DNA from: Terebella lapidaria
Taxonomy: Eukaryota; Annelida; Polychaeta; Terebellida; Terebellidae
Length of the DNA stretch: 64,000 nucleotides
Assembly (NCBI GenBank): GCA_949152475.1
Contig: OX424555.1
Location: 22,090,868-22,154,867 of the forward strand
Direction of reading: 5' to 3'
The notes beneath the pieces are model-generated. The model made no database searches. It was not told the DNA's origin and saw only the letters and a program-made list of their open reading frames with translations. This document shows positions 30,365-45,300 of this stretch, one piece after another (position 1 is the first letter of the stretch; every line of letters begins with the position of its first letter). The position numbers and the translations under genes were made by a program.

Positions 30365-33300
30365 ATGGATATGAACAACTCTGAAAATCCTCTAGACACT
30401 GCTAGCGGTCCGAAGGAGTCGACCGTTGGACTCGGGGACGACGTCTCTAGCGAGTGGAGCATTCCAAGTGTTGAGACTGTCCCAGTACAGCTCGACTACG
30501 GTGAACTCCTTCAAGACGTCGGCGCTCCGCCAAAACCAACGATGGCCAGCGATGTCCAGCAAAGAAACCGGGTCGTTCCATTGGATGACAGTTTGGCAAT
30601 GGCCAGTTCTCGGGATGAACGATATGAGCTGAACTCTCGCACAACCGAGACCAGCTTCTTAGCCAGCGATGTCAAATCGGATATCTCTGAGAATGACAAT
30701 CCAAAGAACCCGTATCAAAATGAAGACCCACAGCACGCAGATGTGTTTAGAGAAATTACAAGGGCGCCCGAGGAGACGATCACATCGAAGATACCAGAAG
30801 AATGCCCAGTTGTTTCAATGGAGCCCATTGAGGATAACGGTGATGATACAGCATCACTCGGAATAGTGGCTGGGTCGGAGGGCTCACCCAACGATAACCC
30901 ATACAAGGTTCTGGCAGCGTACTGGTTACAAATGGCCAAAGAAGGAGAAGTAAGGCTACACGCTCAACAGCCCACGAAAGCAGCCATAAGGAACGAGGTG
31001 GAACGGATACTCCTTGTGAGTCATCTTCCAAAACATTATTTACTTATAGACCACAAACATTATTTATTTTTATGTTATGGCGAAATAAATATAGCCTACA
31101 GGTGTAGATCTATTTGCTTCAATTATCATTCCCATATATGTAATCATTTTTTTTCAATTTTTAAATAGGAAACCGAACTCGAGAGCAAAGAGAAAGTATT
31201 TCAAGAAGTGAAGTTCGTCATCAACCATTTCCGCCAGAGAAGATGCAAAAATTATTGTCGCGAAGAGAAGCAACTGTCAAAACTAGTAAAGAGGATTGGA
31301 ATTGACATCAACTTGAAATCCAAGTAATGCAAAACAAGATTAAAAACGGAGATAGCAACGTACGATTCGATAATATGATATCATACATTTCAGTGAACGT
31401 TTTAAAATTGATTACAAGTTTACACCGATTTTTGCGATGCGCATTATAATTTTGTATCCTTCACCTGGGAGTTAAACGGCAATATTATTTTACATTGAAT
31501 TTTAGCCATAATCATTTATTTTAGGGAATTTTGTGACTGTGGACTAGCAAAGGCATATCATACAGAAGAGGCGCAAAATAATCGTGTGCAAAAATGGACT
31601 GTTGGTGAGAATACTGAGCTACTGTATCCGTACACGTTTGGAAATGTGGATATTCCTGGTCACTATAACTATCTGGAGACACCCGAAGGAACGGTATGTG
31701 TAATTCCAATATTATCAATAACCTTGTTTGATGATACACAGTAGTCTGATAGTGATATTGCCACTATAGAACAAATTAGGTAATTTATTTTTTTTCCGGT
31801 AACCCTCACACCCATTGACTGCCAAATGCCAAGAAATATGGTCGTTCTTTCATGGTAACAGCTGTGGAATTTCAGCCGGCGAATCTTTATGGGTCAATAT
31901 CCGTGAATCATCGTACCATTGTCGGACACGCCATTGAATGACGCCATTAGTGACGGTAAATTCTCGGGCGTATTCTTGTGGGGCACGTCAATAACGTCAT
32001 TGTCTGTCCTACTGTAACTTAGTACGCCAGAGAATTTACCGTCGCTATTGGCGTCATTGTCGTGTACGGATAATTTACCATCGCAATTGGTATGGAGAGA
32101 CGGTAGGGACATACACTATCAAAATGCGTTCGGAATTTAAACATGTTTAACCATTTTGGTGTTTAGGAAAGTGTCAAATTCCTAAACATATCATTCTAAA
32201 CATTTTTAGTCGTCATGTGTGTAGAAATATGCAACTCTGCTTAGCACCTTAATTCTAAAGTGTTTACACGAAATTTGGTGTTTAGCCACCGAAAGTTTCT
32301 ATTGCATAAAGTGTTTAGAGACCCACCTCTGATATGTGTTTAGCCAGCCTGGGGGCTTCGATGTGAGACATTATATTCTTCCGGCGACTGTTTTGTTAGC
32401 ATCGAATCAGAGCTCGGGCTTGTGATGTAATAAAAGTGGGGAAGTAATGATATTATACCGGTATGTTCTGTCAGATCATATTGAGGCTGTATACAGTTAC
32501 ATTAATTGTATTCCCCGAACAAAGTTTGGCGGATACTATGGATTTGTCTTCGACGTGCCACCACGTCCGCCACCGCCGTAGATATATTCTTGTGAACGCT
32601 CTACAGGTTGCAAATCTTAACCACTTCTAATAATTTTTTTGTACAGACACATCCTATGGTAAGATCCCGTGCTCAAATTAGCCTGTTTTACCAGTGTACA
32701 CAAATGGGTTGTGAACGCTCTACGGGCGGGGGTTTTCGATGAATGATGATGAAATCGCATAAGCTCGACGAGAAAGACCGTCACACGAAACCTATTGTTT
32801 TTCAGATCGAATGATCGAATAAATAATAATTAATTAAGCGTTTAGCTTATTATGACCATCAAAATACCTACTTTCACAGGTGTGATCACTCCAATAACCT
32901 GTACTATGAAAGCAAATGGCACTGGATTCTTGTTCAGAATAGAGAACTGATGTTTTTGGTGAAAACAGAACAATATTACCGATTAAGTTAACATTGGTTT
33001 TATTGTTAAGTCTATTACTGACCACAATAAAAATAGTTAAGACAGGAAGCATTTATTATTGAGTTCAACAAGGTAAAGGTTTTGTCCAGTAGAAATTTCA
33101 TGGCTCTAACTGAATAAGTTAACATTAGTTTTACTAGTTGAGTTTATTATTGACGAAAATAAAAATAGTTAAGACAAAAAAAAACATTTACTATTGAACT
33201 CAACAAGGTAAAGGTTTTACCCAGTGGCTGTAACTGAATAATTTAACATCATTTTTCACTAGTTAACGTAGTCCGCTACAAACTGTGAGGTAACGAAGAG

Positions 33301-36300
33301 TCAAAATTTAAAAGTCATTTCTTGAATATTATCTCTTCAAAATGACATATGTTATAGAGTAAATGATCAGCATCCTAAAACTGAAAAGAAAAACAGGGGG
33401 TCACCGTGCTCGTTTCTTCTACATATTCGATCGAAATCACACACATTTACCTAAAATGACATAAATTATGGCATTTTTGCACATTGTTTCGTCCATATTC
33501 ACATTTTGCATCGTGTTTTCCATGCGAACGGATACGGTGACACCCTATTTTCTTTTCAGTTTTAGGATGCTGAACAGTTACTCTATATATAATTTTGAAG
33601 CTCTAGATTATGTTGACACAGTTATTTATTTTTAAAAACTCTTTGACCCCCTCCCCTCACTGTTTGGAGCGGACTACCTTAAATCTATTATTGACCACAA
33701 TAAAAATAGTTAAACAAGAAACATTTATTATTAGGCTCAACGAGGTAAAGATTCTGCCATCGCTTTACCCATAGTGTTGGGGGATTGAGCAAGGTTCTCT
33801 GGAAAGTATTTGGTAAGAAATAATAAGTTAATGAATATTTTAGTTGTTAGGAGGATTACTGCTTGGAATAAAAATAGGTATTGCTTGGAACTTTTAGTAT
33901 TGATATTGATGAAACACAGTGGCATGGCAGTAATCATATTTGGTCTGATTTAACATATTTTTTGCAACAGGAAATAATAGGGCCCCATGGGGATACACCC
34001 ACGCTGTCGTAGGCGACCGAATCTTCTAGTTTAAATAGGAAATAAATTCAATGCGCTTTCCGCGCGATATGTGATTCATTGGTAATTATTGTGGGTAGGC
34101 TTAATTTGATATAGGCTATTCGATATTTTGTATTAATTGGTAGGCCTACATGTACCACAATACCAAATAATTTGATAGTTGATAGCCTAATTTGATATTT
34201 GCCTTTGTTGAAATATATAAATTGAATTGAATTGATAATTTGATCACGATAAAACGCCAAACGGCTTCTCTTACTGTTTGCGTGGCATATGATGATAACA
34301 ATATGCAATATATTTTATAAAGGCGCTCTTAACTTAAGACATTTTGGCAACCATTAAAGTGCTTTGACGGGCGTAATGCCCGGGTGTAATGTGCTCCCAC
34401 TTGGTGCACCACTTAGGCCTGCATGTACAATCCGAGCCGCGGATTTTTTGTATCCTTTTGAGTTTCGACAGACCGTGATTGGATAACCCGTGGAGCAAAA
34501 TGTTACAAAAATTCAATCGGCTGTTGATGAAAGGGTTGAACAAGGCGCTCAGTAACGTATTAAATTTGATGTCCAAATACCATCGCACTCTGCTAATATT
34601 AGGGAGAGCAAGTGCTGTAGAAGTGAGGCTCATGACATGAGATGACATGGGAAGATTATTGTCCAATGATTGGATTGGAGCCTATACCCGCCTATCATAT
34701 ATATGCGGCTCTACGAAGTCGGCCTATATTATATGCCGTACATGATGCGCACCTGTGGAGATTATCCATTCTCCAAATTTATGGTAGAACCCTTAATCTC
34801 TTTTCTCATGAGCTAAATTCCGAGCAATAATTCCGGCCTTTACTCAAGGGGAACCGCATGGATCTAAAATGTCTGGCCCATAATTGTGAAATATAAAAGT
34901 ATGCTATGATTAGTCGAGATTTTGAACTTGTAGACACTTTTTGAAAATACTAAAATCAAGTTTAGCACTGTGCTGTTATTCGGTAAGGCCTTATAGGGGC
35001 CAGTCATTATCAATCGGGTGGGGGGTTGGATGGATTTTCCGAGAAATGAGTTTTCAAAGTTTGATCCCCCATTTGACCGCTATCGAAAAAAAATGTATGA
35101 CCCCGCCCCCACCAAGATGTGAACCCCCCCCCCCCCCCCCCTCTCCCCAATCCCCATGCACATATACAAGGCCATAATACATAAATGATGACAATTATAA
35201 GGAGCCAGTATCATGTATATTATACTTAAATGCTGATTTTGGCAAGAAACAAAACAACCCCCAAGACATCTATGTCTGGGATCACGTCAGGATGTGTGCG
35301 ACAGTATTAGCCTAAGCCAGAAAAAAATTCGGTCGCTATTGGCTTCATTGTCATGTCCCACAAGAATACGCCAGAGCATTTACCATCGCTATTTGTCGTC
35401 ATTTGCGTGTGCGACAGTATTACGCCAGATGATTTACTGTCGCTGTTGGCGGTATTGGCATGAGCGAAAGTAGTTGTTTACACCAAAAAAAATCTGTCAA
35501 TGTTGGCGTCATTGGCATTCGACCTGATACGGAAATCGGGGAAACTTTCGCGTAAGGTATCATAAAGGGGTAACCCAAAATATCTTCCGTTGTAACGCTT
35601 GTTCGGGTAAATTTGGAACTTTTACCTTGTAACTTTTTTCCCGCCAATTCCTTCCCGCCTTTTTCCACGTGTCCTCCGTTGATATATATATACTGCACTT
35701 TATTTATCTTCTACATATAAATATTCATCTCACCAGAGGAAGTATATCCGTCTGGACGACTATCATACGACGCCTGCGAATGTCTGGGAGCTGCTGACCA
35801 CACACTGGAACCTGAAGCCTCCAAATCTGGTGATATCAGTCACCGGGGGAGATGTTTCAAGTCTGTATGAAAACTCCCGACTTCAGCAGTCATTTGAGAA
35901 CGGACTTCTCAAGTCGGCAGTCACCACAAGTATATTTTATTTGATTTATTATAATACGTACCATAATGATGACATAATTTCCAAGTTGCTGTAGATCTAC
36001 ATCATGTGGAGTGTTCAATAAATTATATACACATGTACACACATGTATCTTTTTCTTTTCCTGATCGTACATCCAATTTTCAAGAAACACACAATTTGTG
36101 CTGTAAATTTTCAGATGCATGGATACTCACAGATGGGTTCCATCTGGGTGCATCTCGAGAAATCAGTGACATTTTCCAGGAACATCTTCCTCGCAGCAAA
36201 TGGGCGGAGTTTGAAGACCACGCAACCATACCATTGATTGGAATAACACCTTGGGGCGTCATTGCTGATCGAAAAAATCTGAATGGCATACATGTATGTT

Positions 36301-39300
36301 GTATTTTGTGTATAATTTTTTGACTAGGACTAAATCTATACTGATTAATTTGATATAGGTGTAACTCCTAAAATAAAAATTTTTGTATATACTTTGGTGT
36401 TCCTACCCGGAACATTATCAGGTGGGCTTGGATGAGGCAGTGTACCTATACACCTCCATAGAAAAACATTCCGAGACCACGATGGTTCCTAACGCTCTGG
36501 ATCCTTACCATGTCATCTATCTGATGCCTGACGATGGGACAACAGGGCGATACCATGGACCTCCAAATGTTCGCTCACAGTTGGAGAAATACATCCGACA
36601 TAACACCTCACTGCGGCTTGTCGGAGCCAAAGGTAATGTGATGTGTGTTGCAAAGTATTCAAAACATAATATTCAATAAGTTACCAGTACGCAAGTATCT
36701 TACAATATAATATCTAATAGGTGATTATATTGGGTAGAGATGTGGAATTGTTATGTTCCCAGATGTCAAGACCCCGGTGGTAGTTCTTGTAATGGGCGGA
36801 GATCAGTTCACATTGCAGCAAGTGGCAGATGCCGTTCACGAAAACAACCAATTCTCTGTGGTGGTCGTCAACACCAGTGGCCCCATAGCAACCATGCTAG
36901 CCGAAACCTGGCTCAAACTTGAAAAAGAAAACCCGAGGTAAATTGTATTATTGTATTGTGGGTATCAAATTCAGGAAACATACCTTTAATTTGGAGACAG
37001 CGTTACTGTGCCAGTGACATTGAATACTATTAGGTGAAACAAGTGAATATTAAACTGATTCTTCAATACATTCTGAACAAAATTTGTAAATTCTGAAACC
37101 AAAAGACGTCAGGACCTGTGGTAAGCTGCCAAACACAGTTGGTAAAATCTATGTTACTGAATTATTCGCTTATTGTCCTTTCATCAGATCTTCGTCTCAG
37201 ATTATAAATTTGTTCTTGAAGAATTTTTTTTCTGACTCAAGAAATCGCATGTAAATTCACCTCTATGTCAGCTGTTTACTGGTAAGCCTATTGTCAACAT
37301 GTAGTAAAAGTGAGTTGTTTTTCTATGCACTATGGTTCCAGTACACAATTAATGTCTTCATGGTAAATTTCAAATTCAAATTGATCCTCTCCCTTTACTA
37401 ATGTTGAATTAAGTTCTATCTTGATTTTTTTTTGTGATTATTCCATTATCAACCTCACATAAATGAGATCTAATTTTCCCGAAATTGATCCAAATAATTC
37501 ATATTGTAGTCGGTATGTGCATGTGTTTTTTTTTTTGAGGTGAATAAGTTTGAAGTGAAAAAAAAATGACGTGCTCAAAATGTTCAAATGTTCTCTCAGA
37601 AGCTCAGAATAATTATGATGACATGGTGATTTGATAATGTGGTGGTGCAATTGCTCTCTTTGACTTTTTGTACACTTTTTCTTTCATTAATGGTAGACTG
37701 TATTTCTAGTTTTCAATCTTGTACATTTCTGCACGTGCTGCAATTACTGCATCTTCTGTCACATCTTTGGAAGATATATGTGATTCTCCTGAAAATTGTA
37801 TCAGGTAATTACATTATCACAAATTGGGGCAAGCCAAAGATTGATACCCATGGAGATAACAAATTAATATTTGTTGACCTGTAGGAGCAAGGAGAAACAG
37901 TACGGCTGGTCTGCTGAGGAGGAGGAGGATTTGCAAATCCTGATCAGCAAGTTCGAGTTTGAGGGACTTCTTCAGCGGCCAAAAGACAAGGAGAACCTCA
38001 AACAGATCATGAAGGCTAGACACTTGGTGAGCCAATTCAAGGAAATTTTGTAGAATTCTATCAAATTATGTTGCTCTGTATGAATTTTCCAATTGTGCAG
38101 TAAGGTTTCATGATAAATGTATAATACCAGGTATACCCGGTAATGCATATTCATGTAGACATGTACATAAATATTTGTAAAGATATTCCTGCTTTCCTTT
38201 CAGATTGAGGTGTTTGGTATTGGAGAACGGGACACACAGGACTTGGACAAAGCTATATTGGAAGCGATATTTGGAGGTAAACATTGTGCTGAAAACCAAT
38301 GCGTGATCAGTGTCAATTCATTTGAGTATTTGATTTGCTTTTATTGTTGCTCACATGAAGAACTATTTTGTAGTTAATGACTTATGTTTCATGCAGGCAC
38401 ATATGACATAGCTATGCAGCTAACACTGACGCTGTCCATGGACCGATGTGATATAGCTGCCTCTTCTATATTCGTTGAGAGTCGCAAAAAGGAACTCAGG
38501 GTCAGTTTATGGTTTGGAATTATGTATTCTTAGCTTACCATTCTGTACTATTAAATGTGAAAGCAGTAATTTACAGGTGACATGTCTGTTCAGGATGTCA
38601 GTGAAACTCTACAAGAAGTGTTGTTAGTTGCCATGGAGACAGGTCGGAAGAAGTTTGTTGAGTTGCTCCTGGATCAGGACTATGGAGGGGAACTGGACTT
38701 CAAGAAGCTGCTGACTGTTGAGCGAATTTACAGACTTCATGTTGCCAATGTAAGCTCAAATTCTGATAGACCAGTATTTTCATACAATTTTGGAAGAACA
38801 TGTAATTATTTCATCTTTTATCATTATTCTGATGTTGAATTGATAATTTCAAGCTGGATCCATCCAAGATCATGGGAAAGGTGCTGCGAAGCATGTGCAA
38901 GCGGAAGAATGATGGATCATATGTGAGTGGAGGCTATATTCTAACTTATATAGATAGATTAGAGTTTATTTCAAATGTGCAATATACATTGTAACAGTTC
39001 CACATAACAATACAACTCATGACACACAAGTGCAAACTCATGGAAGCCACAGGAGACAATTGTTTGTAACACGAGAGTGCCGTGACTTCCATACAAATAT
39101 AGCTATGCACATATACATAGATATAGATAGATTAATTGACATACACGTCCATGAAACACAAGGGTAAGGCAACAAACAAACAAGACAGCCAAAGGCATTG
39201 AAACTGAGATACCGGTAATGAAAATGTGATTGAGACTGTAATTTAATTCCAACTTGCAGCTTTTGGCCAAGCACCAACTACTGCCACAAGTGGGTCGCAT

Positions 39301-42300
39301 CCTCCACACACTTCTCGGTGTGAACTACAGACTTTTGTACCAGGAAAAGGAATATCGGGAAGGTTGGCGTCCAAAATACTGAATCTTTAATTTCTTTAAT
39401 TTGCCTGTAGATTAGATATCTTTTTGAGGTGGCTATGTGAATTACTGCTTGTATATCCCATGTTTGTGAAACCGAGAAATGACGTATCCTACTAAAATTC
39501 TATATTGGAACATCCTGGTACCATTGAAGTTTTTCCTGGGTATTGCAGTCTCTCCTCGGGAGATTCCCCACAAGCTGACGACACATCCGAAGGAGGAGCC
39601 AGTGTGGCACCTGTTCCTCTGGGCCGTGCTGGCTAACCAGAAGGAAATGGCTGAAGTCTTCTTATTTGAGACCAGCTGCAAGATAGGTGTGATATCTATT
39701 TGGTGTTCGAGTGTCTAACTACATGTACCGGTAGTTTCAAATTGGTCTATTAGTTGCTCCATATTGTTTATACTTAACCAGGTGGAGCCTTGATTGCATT
39801 TGAGCTGTTGTCTGAGATGGCAAAACAAGCAGTGGTGATGTCCGAGACTCAGTTGGCTGAGCAACTCAATACTACAGCAGAGTAAGTTGTCCACAGAATG
39901 ATAAACCTATCAGATATTGATTGCAATTTCGATGTATTATAGAATGCATGATGAGTACTTTTTTCCACCAGGTATTTTGAGACTCTAGCCATAGAAGTGC
40001 TGGAGAATTTGTATGCGTTTGATCGTGATGAGGCATACGCCACTCTAACCTCGGTGATTCCATTTCACTTTGGTCGCTATGTGACGCCCTTGCACATCGC
40101 TGATGATGCGGAGGCTATGCGTTTCATGGGACAGCCATGTTGTCAGACACTGCTCAATCGAATCTGGTACCAATACATGGATCTAGACACCAAGGCTTGG
40201 AAGGTACATTCAATGTGTCAAATAATTATATTACTTTATAAAAGATCTAAAATCAACTTGAGAGATCAACTTACTGGTAATAAAATCACTGTCTACTTCC
40301 AGCTGTTCCCGCTGTTTGCATTTTTCCCAGTCAACCTGGCCTTCATCGTCTTTGATCAAAAGAACCTGAACTACGGAACTTATCGAGTGGGGTATGAGGA
40401 CTCGAAGCAGAAGAAGAAAACCCTCAAATCGTCTGTTGGTCGCTACCGACCAATGAGTGAGAGCATTGAAGCTGACAACTACGGCTCCAATGTGAAACTG
40501 GACGAGGTTGGAGCAGATTGCACAGTGGATGAAGCTAAAGACAAGAGGACTGAGGAGGCCAAAAAACGTGAAAAGATGAACAAAACTGTGTGGTTCAGAG
40601 TGAATAATTACTACACAGCGCCCTTGAACAAATTCATGTTCTACTTCGTAAGTGTGGCGATTTTGCCCTAAGCACGCGGCAGGTGATTGTAAACATACAT
40701 GCCATTTATGTGGCCTTTTCGTACTTGGCCTTGTTTTGACACGCTCCGTTCGAGCGTGCGTTGCCACGGCGACGCATTGTAATTTACGCTCCAGTAAACT
40801 ATAACAATGGATCGATTAGACCTCGCGTGCGTCCTACAGCTTGTGGTGTATTATATATACACTGGAAGCGACTCGATCGAGGAGATTGTCCGAGAGAGAG
40901 TGAACAGGATGCACGCAAGGCTCGCCATGAGCTTTGCGTTCCCTGGTCAAGAGTAGTGGGCTCTTAGAGCCCTGGAGACGATTTCCATGGGGAGGCCCGG
41001 GCTGGGAGAGACAAGTTGCTGACTCGGGGGCGCAAGCCCTGTGGATCGCCAGTTCTCTCCCCTCCCGGGACGTGTGACATAGGCTCTGGCAGACCGTCGG
41101 GCTGGTGCAGAGTTCTATCTCTGCGACAGTGCCGTCGGCGAGTCCGGAGAGCAATATGCCCACGCGTACGGGTTCCGTGGGGCCGCTCCCATGGCCTCTC
41201 GGGCTCTACACACGGCTACATTGCCATTATGATGTATAATGCATGTGATATGTGATGATGTTGATGATGATGGTGATGTGTTATACTATGTGGTGATGTA
41301 TGAGATCCGGGCTCGTTCCGGACGGACTGGTACCTGGTCGTGATACCTGTAGGGTATCTCCGGGCGCCCCGTACTGGGCGTCCGAACGTTACATTGGTGC
41401 CGTGACCAGGATCAGTCCGACGGCGTTCCATCGCAGCCTACCGTCACAGCGTTGTAGCCTCCTTCGTCCCTGGGGATCGCTCGCTCCTCAAGGACATCTT
41501 GGAAAAATGACGAAAGAAAGAGATAAAGCCAAAGATAAGGCAAATGAACCCAAGGGGGGGGGGGGAACGGGTGGAAACGTCGCGGACCGCACCCGGTCAA
41601 GCGACGACCGCCGTGAGAATTCTCCGGATGACTCCGGCGGTAGGAAGGAACGTGCGGAGACCTCCGTGGACAAGATCCCGTCTGCGGAGTCGACTCCGGC
41701 GTCCCTGGCTCCGTCTCCGGACGACGAGTCGCGCCCCGAGGGGCAGCAACAGAGATTGCTATCAGGGCCTGGCCCTGATCCGGTAGGCGCGGTAGGTGGA
41801 GCTGGCAACGGCGCTACCCCGCGCCCGCCTAAGTCCGGACGGCAGTCGTGGCAGGCGACGCTCTTCCAAGAGACATCTCCGGATGTCCGGAATCGAGTGG
41901 AAGCCGGCCCGAGTACCTCCGGGCAAGCGGACCAGCAGTTCTCGATGCCACCTCCAGCCGGAAGAGCTCCTGCGAGGGCTCCCGGCAGGGAATCCAGGCA
42001 GTCCGCGTCAGGCGGAATGGACCAGCTCACCCACACTCTGAGTGAGCTGGCTCCTCTAGGGCGCTATGACCGCGCCCGGTCGCCCCACCAGGGACGAGCA
42101 GACCGGCGGAACCATTCCCCCTCTCCGCCATCACAAGGCAACTCGGGGCCTTTGACGGAGAGGGAGAGGTGGCTGATACCCGAGGTGCTTGTACTGTTCA
42201 AGCGGAATCAGCCGCCTCCGAGCGTCGACCCGTCGGCCGTTCTTAGTCCGGGGATGTCTGGGCCAATAGCCCCTCCCCAAGTCCTGCCGAGTCCGCAGGC

Positions 42301-45300
42301 GCCAGTGGCCCCCGCAATGGGACCCGCGGCTCGGAGGCACCGCGTTGGCGACCGCGTCGACCGTTCCGACGGTTGGAGCGCAAGCCGCGTGGTCAACTTA
42401 CCCTGGCACGTACAGTGTGTCGGACGGGCAGTGGCAACAGGCGGCTTCGGCCCCAAGCTTTGCCGCCCCTTCTGGAGCCTACCAGTAGGTTCGATGGGAG
42501 CCCCGCCCGCACCTAGCCAGAGTGGGTTTTTAGCGGGAATGACCCCGGCGGCAAACGTGAGCTCTCCTGCTCCTATGTCCGCGACGTCGATGTTTGCTCC
42601 GGCAGACTCCGCCGCAGGCACGGGCAGCTCGCGGAACTTGCCGCTGTACACGGACGACCCCGGAGCCGGGACCGCACGTCGGGCGCGTAACAAACGCGAT
42701 GACGGGCCCGACCACTCTTCGTGGCGGAAACGGTTTAACGGGGATAACGCCGACTTGGAGGACTACTTACTCCAGGTATGGCGTACCGCCGTGTACAAAG
42801 GATGGTCCCAGCATGAAGCTGGACATGTCCTCGCGGGGAGCTTGGAAGGAAAAGCTCTCCGCTTGATGCCGTGTCTGCCGGTGGGAACAGTGACTTTCGG
42901 CGAGGTTGCCCGTCAACTTCGCCTGCTGTTCACGCCGACGACCAATCGGCGGCAGTCTGAACGAGAGTTCAAGACGCGTACCCGCCAACCGACTGAGTCC
43001 GTGACAGACTATGCGTTCAACCTACGCATACTCGGCCGGAGAGCTTTTCCGGACATGGACTCTAGACGGTTCGAAACGATGCTGATCGATCAGTTCATCG
43101 ATGGCCAGCCTTACCACTTAGCTTACGGGCTGGCCACCCATGAAAAACGATCGATGGAGGAGGCAATAGACTCCGCGCTTGCGCTTGAGGTGGCTGTCCG
43201 CCCTAGACAGTTGCCTCCGGCCCCGGCTCCGGCCTCGGCTGTACCCGCGCAGGCGGCGACTCCTCCTCCGGCCAAGGCATCGCAGGTAACCCCGTGGCAG
43301 GACCTGGTCGTCCGGGAACCCGCCAGGGAACCTACCCCGCAGTGGGTTAGTGCGCCGGCACCCTCTACAGGGGCGCCCGCACATGCGGCACCAGTCGCCG
43401 CGCCGTGCTCATCCTCGGACGAGTGCGACTTAGAGGAATACGACCTCGGCGCCGCGCAGATGATTGCGCACTGCGCCGGGATCGAAGCTCCGGGACCCGC
43501 AGAATGTTGCGCGTTCACCTCCGGACCAGCTCAGAACCGTCCCTGTTACTTCTGCGGAAAGCAGGGACACTTTTGGCTGAAGTGTCCGGAGTTGTTGGAA
43601 CGCCTGCGGTCGCGCGGATACCAGGGAGCCCTCCCTGGCCCGCAACGGAGGAGTTCCTTCCGGTCCGGTCCTCCGGGACAGCAGGGTCGGAACCCGCGGC
43701 AGGGAAACTAGATCCGGACGTGGTGGCGACCAACACTACGTCCGGGGATAGTTGTTCGGTGGCAGAAGATGCCGCCCCACCCGCTGATGAGCAGGACGAA
43801 CCCCAAGTTGATATGACTTCTCCGGAAGTAGTCCTTGGGGATCAGTCTAGCTCCTCCGCGGCTGAGGCGGATGGCGAGGACTCCGTAGATGAGCCCAGCG
43901 CGTGCGAAAGGTATCGCCCTACCTGCGCGCTGGTGAGGGACCCCTGCTGGTACCTGCCCCTGTCCTTCGGGCGGGAGCCGGTCCGGTTCCTCGTGGACTC
44001 TGGCTCGGAGGTGACCCTCGTTGCCGCCGGAACGTTTAAGAAGGAGCCCGCGCTCCGCAACCTCGAGTTGCGGGATCCCGGACCGTACAAGCTCTACGGA
44101 GCGGGAGACAACCGCATCCGTATCCATGGCATCATCGATCTGCCTATTACCCTTGGGGAAAAGGTGTATCTGACAGAGGCGATCGTGGCGGATATCGGAG
44201 CGGCCGGGATTATTGGGATGAATTTTCCACGGGTCCACCGGGTGACCGCCAACTTTAGCGCTGGCGAATTCCGGATGGGAGAGGACACACACTTTCTCTT
44301 CCGCTCGGGCCCGATGCATTTATTCCAAATGGGGGAATCGCGCACTGTAGTAGTGCCACCGATGAGTGAGATGATCATTGAGGCGAGGCCGCGTCGTCCC
44401 CGCATGCCCCTCGATGGTCGACCGTGTATAGTGCAACCCGTGAGCAGTTTCGCCGCAGGAACTGGGCTCGTGCTGGGTGGGGCCCTGGTCATGTCCAACC
44501 CCAGCGCGATGCCCATCCTCGTGGTGAATCCTACGGATGCTCCGATTGTACTGAAGCGTGGATGCATAGCAGCTACTGCTATTCCCGCGTCCTCGAGTCG
44601 TGTCCTCCCCGACGATCCTGTCTGCCGCGCTGCGTGCGCGGCGGCGGCCGACGGAGATGACCCGTTCACCCTGCCGGACCATTTGGAATCTCGGGTTCCG
44701 AAGGACCGGTTGGATGAAGATCAGCGCCAAGCGCTCCGCAAACTGCTGCGGCAGTATGCGGATGTGTTCATGGGTCCTGATGGTGCGGTTGGCAAGACTG
44801 ATGTCGCCAAACACCGCATCGACCTCGTGGACGAGCGTCCTCTCAAGCAGCGTCTTCGTCGGGCAGCAATAGTGCACCAAGAGGTCATAGACCAGGAGGT
44901 GCAAAAGATGCTCGACTTGGACATCATCGAACCCAGTGACAGCCCTTGGGCCAGTCCGGTGGTTATGGTGAAGAAGAAGGATGGCTCGTGGAGGTTCTGC
45001 GTGGACTATCGGAAACTCAACAATGCCACGCGGAAGGACTCATATCCTCTCCCGCACATTGAAGATACCTTCGATGCCCTGGCCGAGTCGCACTATTTCT
45101 GTGCTCTGGATCTGGCCTCCGGGTATTGGCAGGTGGAGATGGAGGAGAGTGATCGGGCGAAGACTGCCTTCGTTACCAAGAACGGGCTCTACCAATTCAA
45201 GGTAATGCCGTTCGGGCTCTGTAACGCACCAGCGACGTTCGAGCGCCTCATGGAGATGGTACTTAAAGGGTTCCTCTGGAAGCGATGTATGGTCTACATC

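Noticed and set aside
35124..35141. 18-base C run
   Set aside because: Simple homopolymer; useful only as a warning of possible assembly error.
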